Below, piece by piece: positions 28,201-33,947 of a stretch of DNA of 57,275 nt (position 1 is the stretch's first letter; each line of letters begins with the position of its first letter). Origin of the DNA: Ignavibacteria bacterium UBA2333 (lineage in GTDB: Bacteria; Bacteroidota; Ignavibacteria; Kapaibacteriales; Kapaibacteriaceae); assembly GCA_002344895.1 (NCBI GenBank), contig DDUR01000018.1, positions 1 to 57,275 of the forward strand. Direction: 5' to 3'. The translations under genes and the position numbers were made by a program. The notes under the pieces are model-generated. The model searched no databases. It was given only the letters and a program-made list of their open reading frames with translations, and was not told where the DNA came from.

Positions 28201-28396
28201 GGAAACGGCTGCTTCTGGCCCAGTCCGCATCGAACTTGTAAGCCTTGTTGGCGAGACAGTGATGACAGTTAACGAAACAGCTAACGGCGGTCTCTTCCGT
28301 ACGCAAGTCAACATGAATGACCTTGCAAACGGTGTCTACAACGTCGTCGTCACGACGGCGAACGAGCGCTGGACCGTCCGCATCGTCCGTCAGTAA
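19247..28396 (+). CDS. giant T9SS-exported multi-Ig-domain adhesin (3049 residues)
   Basis: Very long surface protein. Residues 1-44 are a signal peptide (core WLTALLSTALVVVGLLPFVS, cleavage near VKA-Q). Residues about 60-260 form a nidogen-like beta domain (YIGSNGWVSFENLP, TWQNVAMYNYQDPG). By my count, about 22 Ig-like domains of roughly 85-120 residues follow, with a recurring pattern PVISGP-x-C, YSTP, W-V-GG, SGQGTNS, W, V-ET-GC, NP-P; most carry paired Cys. Then come about five SprB-like domains (CEGGSVTLTAPAGFSAYQWS). The last 90 residues are a type A T9SS sorting domain (LRVFPNPTTGNFTIETE, then GVYNVVVTTANERWTVRIV). Likely role: adhesion, gliding or biofilm. A strong terminator follows. 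Confidence 0.92.
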   Translation: MNRFDSAFSSRQRARGRTWLTALLSTALVVVGLLPFVSSTVKAQLTVTPNSVCAGNPATLSWNPTPPSNASYVAGNAAVGALLAPLGNEVWLNLADDDVSGEVNVNANFEYFGEVYNLNNDGIYIGSNGWVSFENLPLAYQLVPKNLGAAGGRWNTIYAVNTDLSPQANYDGVNSGIWYEVQGDLLVVTWQNVAMYNYQDPGCFGAGCVGGAFNNVVNVQVILHLVGDATPGVVEVVIQDVSDQPAAAPVQQQQFTTGLENACQPNPAAVAGLNQFNPVAAYGPETWTFTPDGNAQTVTQVQFFSCATPGCTTGGTLVGTDNTGPGPFTFVVNPAVGSHHYYAVATYSNCFTETSNGVTLVVNPNPTPNITTPANGSSLCAVGTTNASTALTVGNTYTWSLSGGGTIAPVGPNNNSATITWNNALASNGGDVRTITVTETTPQGCFANSSVNVTVYRQPTASALITGPGVSPPAVAGTLGNPCAGTGGHVYQINPAEATNFSWSIVSGLGGTITNGTTPTATIAWNPSTTNTTSQLRCTYSNGPGNLCQATSTVTVQINGVPAPATPTGATNVCGASTGVGYSITNSLGGTFTWSLPGGGGSIAGGQGTPNVTVDWNNVVATTVRTITVQQVTAGGCVVNHNILNVNVFPRPTPTLTGSPDACTYIAGTLDAGQALNEYVYTTANPALPVGATSRTFQWAAGGPAGPSMFFDGVAYAGQALSLGASYTGVNTTSTTPNQVTIRYGAAGTATVTVTETLNYAWGSCSQASTFNVTNVVASAPIRTIAGPGLTAGNPSAQWAASNPCAGSGPHTYNIAGYTALNTYAVTVTNGSPANPAVDGAGNFQVTWNAGVTNGTITYTETTPAPNLCITTRRFTVTVNPNPAGNISGPSFACALTGGTYTFNPAPGTISPTPTYLWDVTAAPAGTTTGALNGASLSVTSWGNPANCASFNLTLTVTNAGATPGSPGPGANCVTTFTYPVTVYPRPVISSVTPNPATNICAGQTKVWDVVSAGYPACAPTRTWSWTVINPPAGTPVTSGSAISNAVNWSTPPIQLGNTTLGLGANNVGLNVTITDAFPNGTCVSTTVAAVPTFTVNPLPVAPTVTIVPNALCASMPAGVATFTITNAQANTNYTWTPTGVNPVTFVNGAAPVNATNTINVPGGLNGAGTKTYDITATNTVTGCVRTSSYSFIVDPTPAPVVDGGGIVNGVCVNGEGSLWNPAQTDYKYPLTSTPVAGNQYNWTITNGFIVGYNNAGVDVGGNQSNNNFGTSINTTWTGATAGGPNPYVWVRWTGPTPGVVKVTEIHPAGCAGTSNLATSKTVNLVNFPAIDITPDAQNVCFNAPVPLTLSTTGVGNTYVFSMTTDTNVLASWTNIGSVGGTGGAAVFNVTTGPAGIITAPGTYYFRVLENTPDCDAFIQEVVNATVFPNPDTIPQSPLADTVCEGDDIPFTVGPTLESFTTYDLERSDNSGASWNVITSFGPALAPPATTTLIDNTDPNGGPAPTGIVYLYRVVATNVLTTCQTIMDTSTITVVEPCVPVFIAANTPAPGGKVWNDNTVCIYSGLEEHLYTYKLDLAATPCFLNTPGTTLTWGVSAPGGSLVTGAIRSMAADSAVVEWYTTGGSQIGHVNATFTLPPAYGSCSATTTFNVTVFPIPQPAITTGPSDVCANQQDVLYSATLQPGDTYSWEVVGGVIDAAYNPGASGPGTSTNPSTWAGVNGNTIRIDWLNQANPSATIKLTQISPANCQNFTIRTITVNPRPTPVISGPLAPCNNDVATYSTQNNAPNATYAWNIVAGASTILSGNGTSSVQLLVNGNTTLRVVETYIATGCVNETQVNITPVTKPTPVITRTAPLPGNLTAACLGSSITYSVPANANARKWTVVGGTIVGGDAGASVVVNWTTLGTQTVTVSEWVPGSQCTTTVAQSVIVEPAPAPVISGPITVCATQNYSYSTPLVAGHTYAWSITTGGGVFTTPTNTNMVGITWDAVGALTVRTIQVVETATLAGCATTTTLNVNVHPTPALTPIARVTPPGNANQACLGQNITYSVNNIAGTNYNWTVTGGNVISGQGTNSVVIEWTAIGAQTLTVVATNALNPACTDTEVLNVSVEAQPNPVITGTVVACINTIHTYSTPFVPGNTYQWAITPSPASAATPVHALITGNLTSNTITLQWIQESGTFANPGVHVVSVTETSPSGNCFKTVSMNVRVNPIPNPAITSVTGFGNPNTRRPGVVCNGSTHTYSVAQPMPDNVFFWVVTGGTINSGQNTTSINVTWGAAGVGTIQVTETIPGSVCTTTKRDTIDKRPTPTPVISGQLNPCAGSTQTYETPFVTGNNWLWTVTGPAGTTWAPVPGNPNRITVTWGNVTWPATFNATITVLENVTDVLPTGTCFGNASYSPIVRPNPPTQTISASVNPVCATDLNDTPPTINNVVYSVPAVTGGAVSYAWTLSSNGTIISGQGSNAITVQWTNTSNVATTGNVNLVITSVPFGCTSTSNFTATINPLPNPVISGPTSVCQNSIQSYTTVGVPGNSYNWTVSGGNIIRSGQGTPNITLEWTIPGGATLSVVETIPTTGCSAVNTINVTVNPLPEAVLTASGPTTFCQGGDVTLSAPIGFSNYVWSTGETSRSIVVRTTGQYWVIVTDVNGCSNSSDTIQVNVFPSALPIITSNGPLEFCEGGSVTLTAPAGFSAYQWSNGETTQSIVVTESGEYSVIVAETNGCTGTSTPVEVIVYAKPTPILTVVGTTTVCSGDTVELRAPAGYVSYTWVSSRGFAYGSDRTIEVTESDTIYCNVVDINGCVGSSDTVEIVSSVVVKPEIASNGPTSFCEGGAVVLTAPNGFAQYIWSNGATGRTITVTEAGSFTVTVSDNNLCVATSDPTVVSVNPLPGVPTITRAGDTLTAQSAVAETYQWYRNGTLMPGAVDERLTVNLPGTYRVEITDGNGCSNISAGFAVILTDVNEEPVAGRMADLRVFPNPTTGNFTIETETAASGPVRIELVSLVGETVMTVNETANGGLFRTQVNMNDLANGVYNVVVTTANERWTVRIVRQ

Positions 28397-28425
28397 TCTC
28401 TGACGACGGGCACGTCGAATCGAAG

Positions 28426-28464
28426 GCGGCGCATTCCGAAAGGAATGCGCCGCTTTTCGTTTTT
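28426..28464 (+). terminator. intrinsic terminator of the adhesin gene
   Basis: GCGGCGCATTCC (28426-28437), GAAA tetraloop, GGAATGCGCCGC (28442-28453), then TTTTCGTTTTTGTTG. A perfect 12-bp stem with a U-rich tail, 30 bases after the adhesin stop. Confidence 0.93.
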
Positions 28465-28486
28465 GTTGTGCGGATACCGAAACGTA

Positions 28487-28700
28487 TTCTCCGGGAGAAC
28501 TCTCCCGGAGAATACTCCCGGAGAATTGTCTCGGAGAACTCTCCCGGAGAATTGTTTAGCTCTAGATCCAGAGGGCCAACGCTTTTCCGAAACATATTCT
28601 CCGGGAGAACTCTCCCGGAGATTACTCATGGTAAACTCTCCCGGAGAATACTTCTGGAGAACTCACCCGGAGAACTCTCCCGGAGAATACTCCCGGAGAA
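28487..28700 (+). repeat. 13-bp minisatellite, two blocks
   Basis: Tandem 13-mers of consensus YWCTCCCGGAGAA, whose core TTCTCC(C)GGAGAA is nearly self-complementary. Block 1 has five units (28487-28551) and block 2 eight (28597-28700). Each block opens with an inverted-type unit TTCTCCGGGAGAA. A stretch of about 40 bases at 28477-28516 recurs at 28587-28626 with two differences, exactly 110 bases on, so one block arose from the other. The units could fold into alternative hairpins. The 379-base gap 28397-28775 holds only this array and the adhesin terminator. Confidence 0.95.
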
Positions 28701-28775
28701 GTTCTTCCTTGTAACAGTATCCGCCCCATCCTCATCTTTGCCATTCCCACCACTCACCACTTTTTCAGAGGAAGA

Positions 28776-29624
28776 ATGAACTACGCTACAAAGGTCCTTT
28801 CCATACTTGCTTTTGCTGTTGTCATGGTGGTCGGTCCCGACGCAATAGCAAGCTCAGGCGGTATTTTTGGACGTACAAATCAGCCAGGACCCGGCTGCGG
28901 TGGCCCGAGCTGCCATGGGTCGTCTGCATCGATGTCTACAACACTTACCTTGGTTCAAGCTGTGAATGGCGAAGTAACCATGGCAAGAAATGAAACGAGG
29001 ACGTTTACGATTCTCGTAGCCAATGCGAATGCACGCCCAGCTGCGGGCGTGAATGTTTCCGTCCGACAAAGCCAGAATGCTTCTCAACGTGTTGGCACGT
29101 TCTCAATCGGTGATGATGGCTCAACGCGTATTCAGCAGGGTGAAATCACACATTCCGGCCGCCGAATTACAACAGATGGCGTTGCAACCTTTACGTTTTC
29201 GTGGACTGCACCCGATACGGAAGGCGAATACGTTATGCAGGCAATTGGAAATGCCGTCGATAACAATGGCTCTCCAGGATCCGGTGACCAGTGGAACTGG
29301 ATGCCGTCCGTGAGAATTGTCGTCTCAGGCACGTCCTCCGTCCGTGACAATGCCCCCTTGCCCCTTTCCATGTCTCCCGTTCCAGCTCATGATGTTGTAT
29401 CGGCAACAGCACCGGCCTCAGCAGGAGAGTCCTTCGAAGTTGCCGTCATGAATGCACATGGTGAAGTTATTCTGACTGACAACATTGTGGCTACCTCAGA
29501 CGTCGTGCGCTATGTCTGGAATGGCACGTCGTCAAACGGCTCACTTGCTGCTCCTGGTGGCTACATCATTACGCTCACAGGTACTCATCGACGCCACGTC
29601 GGTAAGGCCATCATCATCCGCTGA
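28776..29624 (+). CDS. secreted choice-of-anchor-V-like protein with a CX4CH motif
   Basis: 282 residues with a signal peptide (VLSILAFAVVMVVGPDAIAS). Directly after it comes CGGPSCH (Cys41 to His47), then a beta-sandwich domain (about 50-190) that resembles the Reeler-related 'choice-of-anchor V' domain of Bacteroidota secreted proteins, which typically carry CxxCH at this point. CX4CH is a known but rarer heme c attachment form, so heme binding is possible. The C-terminal 85 residues (SMSPVPAHDVVSATAP, then GGYIITLTGTHRRHVGKAIIIR) are a T9SS-type sorting domain. A G-rich motif at 29352-29367 encodes NAPLPLS at the junction. Confidence 0.8.
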   Translation: MNYATKVLSILAFAVVMVVGPDAIASSGGIFGRTNQPGPGCGGPSCHGSSASMSTTLTLVQAVNGEVTMARNETRTFTILVANANARPAAGVNVSVRQSQNASQRVGTFSIGDDGSTRIQQGEITHSGRRITTDGVATFTFSWTAPDTEGEYVMQAIGNAVDNNGSPGSGDQWNWMPSVRIVVSGTSSVRDNAPLPLSMSPVPAHDVVSATAPASAGESFEVAVMNAHGEVILTDNIVATSDVVRYVWNGTSSNGSLAAPGGYIITLTGTHRRHVGKAIIIR

Positions 29625-29649
29625 CATTCCGTCGTTACGACCATATAGA

Positions 29650-31968
29650 TTGAACACGACTGCGTGGCCGTTTGCCATCATCATCGCCGCGATGATGATG
29701 GCGGCGGCTTCGTCAGCGTCCACTCAGTGGCGTCGTGTGAACGTTCCAGGGCCCGCGAATGCAGGATACTACCTTGATGTGTTCTTTCTTCCCTCTGAAC
29801 CACGGTTCGGTTGGGCCTGTAGTATAGAAGGGTTTATCGTTCGAACGTCTGACGCCGGGTTTACGTGGCAGTCAACACAGTTGCCGGGCGTGTTTCTCGA
29901 GAGTATTCAGTTCCTCGATCCGCTTCGAGGATATACGTCAGGCCCAGGAGGAATCTTTCGGAGTGACGACGGAGGAGCTTCGTGGCGAGATATCACTCCA
30001 GTGAACATTGCTGATCTTAATCCATGGGGCTGCTATTTCCTCACACGCGATCTTGGTGTGTGGTTTGTCGGAGGTTGTGCCAATGGTGTGCAACGTTACT
30101 TCCGAACAACCGATGGAGGGAATTCATGGACACTTACGTTCACAACGGAACCAAACTCAGGCCTGAGTGATGGCATTCTGTATGATGATGGTACAGGGTA
30201 TGCCGTGAGTAGTGGTGTACTCTGGCGGACAGATGACTACGGTCTGAATTGGACGTTGTTCTCACGAACAGGAACAAAATATTGGACCGAAGAAATAACA
30301 CATATCAATCAAACATTCCTGCTCCCAACGTCAGGTCTTGATTGTTCAGGTACAACGGAAGGTGTCGGATCGATGAGATGGTCTTCTGACGGAGGCCAAA
30401 CATGGTCCGAGTTTCAGACCGGCCAGCAGATGTACGGAGCCTTCCTCATTGATGAAGAGCGAGGCTGGGGTGTTGGCGATAATGGTATGGCAATCTATAC
30501 CGAAGATCGTGGACGGACCTGGTCAATTCGCGGATGTGGCCTTAATGGCGCAAGTATCGATGATGTCTGGTTTATCGATGAGAATACTGGGTGGTGTGTT
30601 GGCGAAGGAATTTTCAGGAGCGACTTCCTACGTCCAGCAAAGATTGTGACAATTACGCCTCCAGAACGAGTCGTGAACATCTGCCCAGGAGATCAGCTGC
30701 TTCTTGAGACAAATGATAGCCTTCGTGACTATCAATGGAATGATGAAATTCGCGCTCGATCACGATTCGTTACTCAACCAGGTGATTACGTAATTACAGC
30801 TGTCGATCCTTTGACGTGTGTTTTGAGTAGAGATACAATCACCGTTCGGTTCTATCCTGACAACACACCGGTGGTGACGTCATCCCGGCCAGTTGTGTGT
30901 TTTGGTGAGACGGCGACGTTGTCAGTTTCCGGGCCGTATCGCAGCATTCGATGGTCAACCGGGGATACCACGTCTTCTCTTCAAATCAGTCAGACGATGA
31001 CCGTCACGGTCACAACAATTGATACGAATGGCTGTGAACGTACATCATCTCCGTTTGCGGTTACCGTAAAGGATAAGATTACGCCTTCTATCGCTGCGTC
31101 TCGTATGCCTCGCTTTTGTATCGGAGATAGTGTTGTGTTGACTGCACCCTCCGGCTATCGTGAGTACGTGTGGTCGTCAGGCGAAACTACGAGGACAATC
31201 GTGGTCCGATCCTCAGGGTCATTCCGCGTGAGTGTCGTAGATCAAGATGGTTGTATCGGTGAATCCGAAGACATGGTTGTCGATGTCATCGACACAAAAA
31301 ACAAGATTGCCGTCGAGGTTGCATCTACAGACGGAACTCTCGACATTCAGGCACATGAAGTAGGCTCACAACAGTGTCGGGACCTTCTCATCCGGAATCT
31401 CAGCGATTCAGAGTATCTGGTCGTGAACCGACCAATCCTGATTGGTAACGTGACATTCTCTATTCCCGTTGGCCAACTGCCACGGATTATTGCACCATCA
31501 GGATTTGCAAACCTTACGATCTGTGCAGCCGTAACTGATACCGGAGTGTCTCTCGATACACTCATCCTGCCAGATACATGTTCACCGACAATAGTGCCCG
31601 TACGCTCTGTGGGCTTACAACGAAACTTTTCCGGCACGTCGCGATGTACCGTCCCAATTGATGTTGTTATCGTCCGAGCTGGGTCGTCTTGGCTCCTTTC
31701 TGCCCCTTACCCAATCCCTACGGATGATGTGATAACAATGCAGATTGAACGTCAAGGGGCTGAAGGGCTTGTTAGGGGGGCACGACTTACAGCAAGTATT
31801 GTTGATGCTCTCGGAAGACAGGTGGAGACCTGTCGGATTGTTGAACCTGAAACCGGCCTATACTACGTAGAAGCGGATGTGCGATCGCTTCCTCGTGGTG
31901 GCTATGCCATTATTGTTCGTGAAGGTACAGGTGAGATTATCTCATCGCGTTCGTGGATTCGGGAATAG
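29650..31968 (+). CDS. secreted Ycf48/BNR-like propeller with SprB-like Ig domains
   Basis: 772 residues from a TTG at 29650, chosen because it supplies a full signal peptide (AWPFAIIIAAMMMAAASSAS); the ATG at 29692 would cut it. Residues 20-330 are a Ycf48/BNR-type beta-propeller with repeated Asp-box-like turns (DAGFTW, DDGGASW, TDGGNSW, DGGQTW, DRGRTW). Three SprB-like Cys domains follow (for example CIGDSVVLTAPSGYREYVWS), then a domain of about 120 residues. The end (SAPYPIPTDDVITMQIERQ, then GGYAIIVREGTGEIISSRSW) is T9SS-like. It follows the 28776 gene by 25 bases and may share its transcript. Confidence 0.83.
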   Translation: MNTTAWPFAIIIAAMMMAAASSASTQWRRVNVPGPANAGYYLDVFFLPSEPRFGWACSIEGFIVRTSDAGFTWQSTQLPGVFLESIQFLDPLRGYTSGPGGIFRSDDGGASWRDITPVNIADLNPWGCYFLTRDLGVWFVGGCANGVQRYFRTTDGGNSWTLTFTTEPNSGLSDGILYDDGTGYAVSSGVLWRTDDYGLNWTLFSRTGTKYWTEEITHINQTFLLPTSGLDCSGTTEGVGSMRWSSDGGQTWSEFQTGQQMYGAFLIDEERGWGVGDNGMAIYTEDRGRTWSIRGCGLNGASIDDVWFIDENTGWCVGEGIFRSDFLRPAKIVTITPPERVVNICPGDQLLLETNDSLRDYQWNDEIRARSRFVTQPGDYVITAVDPLTCVLSRDTITVRFYPDNTPVVTSSRPVVCFGETATLSVSGPYRSIRWSTGDTTSSLQISQTMTVTVTTIDTNGCERTSSPFAVTVKDKITPSIAASRMPRFCIGDSVVLTAPSGYREYVWSSGETTRTIVVRSSGSFRVSVVDQDGCIGESEDMVVDVIDTKNKIAVEVASTDGTLDIQAHEVGSQQCRDLLIRNLSDSEYLVVNRPILIGNVTFSIPVGQLPRIIAPSGFANLTICAAVTDTGVSLDTLILPDTCSPTIVPVRSVGLQRNFSGTSRCTVPIDVVIVRAGSSWLLSAPYPIPTDDVITMQIERQGAEGLVRGARLTASIVDALGRQVETCRIVEPETGLYYVEADVRSLPRGGYAIIVREGTGEIISSRSWIRE

Positions 31969-32013
31969 GCTCTCCACTTCTACGCTACACTTCGTTAACG
32001 GCCATGGCAACTT

Positions 32014-32031
32014 CGAAATCATGTGATTTCG
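32014..32031. promoter_or_regulatory. inverted repeat upstream of paaB, possible operator
   Basis: CGAAATC (32014-32020), spacer ATGT, GATTTCG (32025-32031): a perfect dyad about 80 bases before the paaB ATG and about 45 after the preceding stop. It could be an operator for a repressor or a small hairpin; there is no U-run for a terminator. Confidence 0.4.
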
Positions 32032-32110
32032 GAGGTCTACATCTGAAATATTCGCGATCTTGCGAACCTTCGTCGTAGGTTTGTGGTTCAGTTCACCTCA
32101 ACATCTGCTC

Positions 32111-32509
32111 ATGGCCACCATAGTCTCACTCGACCCACGCGTTACACGGCTCAACATTGAATCCACAGACGCGTCGATGGATCCGAAACCGGAACTTGAT
32201 CAGTTTCAGACGTTTGAAGTATTTGTTCAGCAGAAAACGGGAGCACATCACGTTCACGTTGGATGTGTTCATGCGCCAACGTCAGATCTGGCACTCGTTT
32301 TGGCCAAAGAGCAGTATGGTAGAAGAGGAACGACGTTAAACATGTGGGTTGTAAATACACGCGACGTAGTAACGACCTCTGCAGATGATGCTGACATCTT
32401 CGCGACAACGCCAGAGAAAAAGTATCGCGATGTAGCAGCCTACATGGTCCGCAATAAAGTAGAAGAATTTAAGAAAAAGAATCTTCCTCAAGATGGAGAA
32501 AAATCATGA
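32111..32509 (+). CDS. paaB: 1,2-phenylacetyl-CoA epoxidase, subunit B
   Basis: Small subunit of the ring-epoxidising PaaABCE complex of aerobic phenylacetate degradation. The core (FQTFEVFVQQKTGAHHVHVG, then SDLALVLAKEQYGRR and LNMWVVNTRDVV) matches PaaB closely. The product from ATG 32111 has 132 residues, longer than the usual 95, with about 30 extra at the N-terminus; a start at 32177 would give a more typical length. Overlaps paaC by 4 bases (ATGA). No paaA precedes it. Confidence 0.85.
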   Translation: MATIVSLDPRVTRLNIESTDASMDPKPELDQFQTFEVFVQQKTGAHHVHVGCVHAPTSDLALVLAKEQYGRRGTTLNMWVVNTRDVVTTSADDADIFATTPEKKYRDVAAYMVRNKVEEFKKKNLPQDGEKS

Positions 32510-33255
32510 ATGCAACGAAGGATCTGCTGTATCGCATCGCAGACGATTGCCTCATAATTGCCCATCGTAACTCCGAGTGGACAGGACTAGGGCCACTACT
32601 TGAAGAGGACATTGCATTCTCGTCGATTGCGCAGGATAAGCTGGGTCACGCACTGTCATTGTACCGAATTCTTCATGAGGAGTTTGGTGAGCGCGATCCA
32701 GATACGATCGCCTTTACTCGGAATGAGAAGGACTTTACGTGCTGTCACTTTGTTGAGTTACCTAACGGAGAGTACGACTTTTCCTTAATGCGGCACTTTC
32801 TGTTTGATGCAGCTGAGTTCTTGCGTTGGACGATGCTAAAGAACAGTAGCATCGCATCCGTAGCGGCACTTGCTGCGAAGATTCAGGGTGAAACAAAGTA
32901 TCATGTTTATCATGGCCGCACGTGGGTTATTCGTCTTGCTTCTGCCGGGAATGAAGAGTCGAAAGCTCGTATGCAATCGGCGTTGGAGACGTGTTGGCCG
33001 TTTGCGCTAGGAATGTTTGAGCATGGTGTTGATGAGCAGGCCCTCATCCGTGAAGGAGTGTTTGCAGGAGAGGATGAACTCAAAACACAATGGGAAGAAT
33101 TTGTACGATCGACAATGGTGGAAGCGGGTCTAATTATCCCTGAGCATGATGCTGCCGTTCTGGGTGGAAGGAAGGGTTACCATACGGAACATCTGCAACC
33201 ACTTCTTGATGAAATGACTGTTGTCTTCCGCACAGATCCAGGTGCCGAGTGGTGA
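32506..33255 (+). CDS. paaC: 1,2-phenylacetyl-CoA epoxidase, subunit C
   Basis: Ferritin-fold structural partner of catalytic PaaA; 249 residues, normal length. Family strings include LIIAHRNSEWTGLGPLLEED, IAFSSIAQDKLGHAL, ERDPDTIAFTR, FDAAEFLRWTMLKNS and GETKYHVYHGRTWVIRLA. In the known complex PaaC keeps a ferritin-like fold but lacks a working di-iron centre. Coupled to paaB by ATGA; paaD follows after 52 bases. Confidence 0.93.
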   Translation: MNATKDLLYRIADDCLIIAHRNSEWTGLGPLLEEDIAFSSIAQDKLGHALSLYRILHEEFGERDPDTIAFTRNEKDFTCCHFVELPNGEYDFSLMRHFLFDAAEFLRWTMLKNSSIASVAALAAKIQGETKYHVYHGRTWVIRLASAGNEESKARMQSALETCWPFALGMFEHGVDEQALIREGVFAGEDELKTQWEEFVRSTMVEAGLIIPEHDAAVLGGRKGYHTEHLQPLLDEMTVVFRTDPGAEW

Positions 33256-33307
33256 CGATGATGCAACATCGAACCACGCAGTAACATTCGTTGTTTACAG
33301 AGGTACT

Positions 33308-33832
33308 ATGGAAACAACGATGACGACAATTGAAGAGAGCGACATTTGGCGAGCGCTGAAGGACGTTAAGGATCCGGAGATCCCAACAATCAGCGTCGTC
33401 GATATGGGTATTATCATCAAGGTAGATGTACAGTCGCCCAGCGATGTAACGGTTATTATGACGCCGACGTTCACCGGCTGTCCGGCAATTGATGTCATGA
33501 GGGCTGACGTTGAACAGGCCGTACGGAATCTCGGTGTTTCTAACGTCCATGTATCCGTCACGTACGATACGCCGTGGTCTACCTCAAGACTTACTGATGA
33601 AGGGCGTGCAGCCTTACTCCGCCATGGTCTTGCACTTCCAGCTACCCTTCCCGACACAGGAACAGAACCAACGTCGATCGTCTTGTCACTTGACGTATTA
33701 AGTGAGACGGCTTGTCCGTACTGCGGCAGTCATAACACCACCGTGAAGAGTCCCTTTGGACCAACACTGTGCCGAAGCCTTCATTACTGTAACGCCTGTC
33801 TTCAAGCGTTTGAGGGCTTTAAGCCCGTTTGA
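33308..33832 (+). CDS. paaD: phenylacetate degradation protein PaaD (MIP18/DUF59 family)
   Basis: 174 residues. The MIP18 domain is at 8-110 (WRALKDVKDPEIPTISVVDM, Cys58 in FTGCPA), implicated in maturing the iron-sulfur cluster of the PaaE reductase. A C-terminal zinc-ribbon-like part holds CPYCG and CRSLHYCNAC near 138-165, as in PaaD proteins. This separates it from plain SufT-like MIP18 proteins, which lack the ribbon. The ATG at 33308 is chosen; the frame is open upstream. No paaE or ring-opening paaZ follows; the next gene is convergent. Confidence 0.9.
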   Translation: METTMTTIEESDIWRALKDVKDPEIPTISVVDMGIIIKVDVQSPSDVTVIMTPTFTGCPAIDVMRADVEQAVRNLGVSNVHVSVTYDTPWSTSRLTDEGRAALLRHGLALPATLPDTGTEPTSIVLSLDVLSETACPYCGSHNTTVKSPFGPTLCRSLHYCNACLQAFEGFKPV

Positions 33833-33947
33833 AATACACAACTCACATAGTATTGAGATAACCAGATATCGTCCTGCGGTGACAACTCACAGGATACGTT
33901 CAAAACCCGTTGAATACCCACACAACACTCCCGTGCGGTCCTGCTCT

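Noticed and set aside
28468..28779. Plus-strand open frames over the 13-bp repeat
   Set aside because: Frames are open only because the repeat lacks stop codons in any frame; the peptide is repeat-derived (ENSPGE, SRRI).
33833..33947. Terminator between convergent paaD and the TonB receptor gene
   Set aside because: No convincing stem with a U-run on either strand in these 115 bases.
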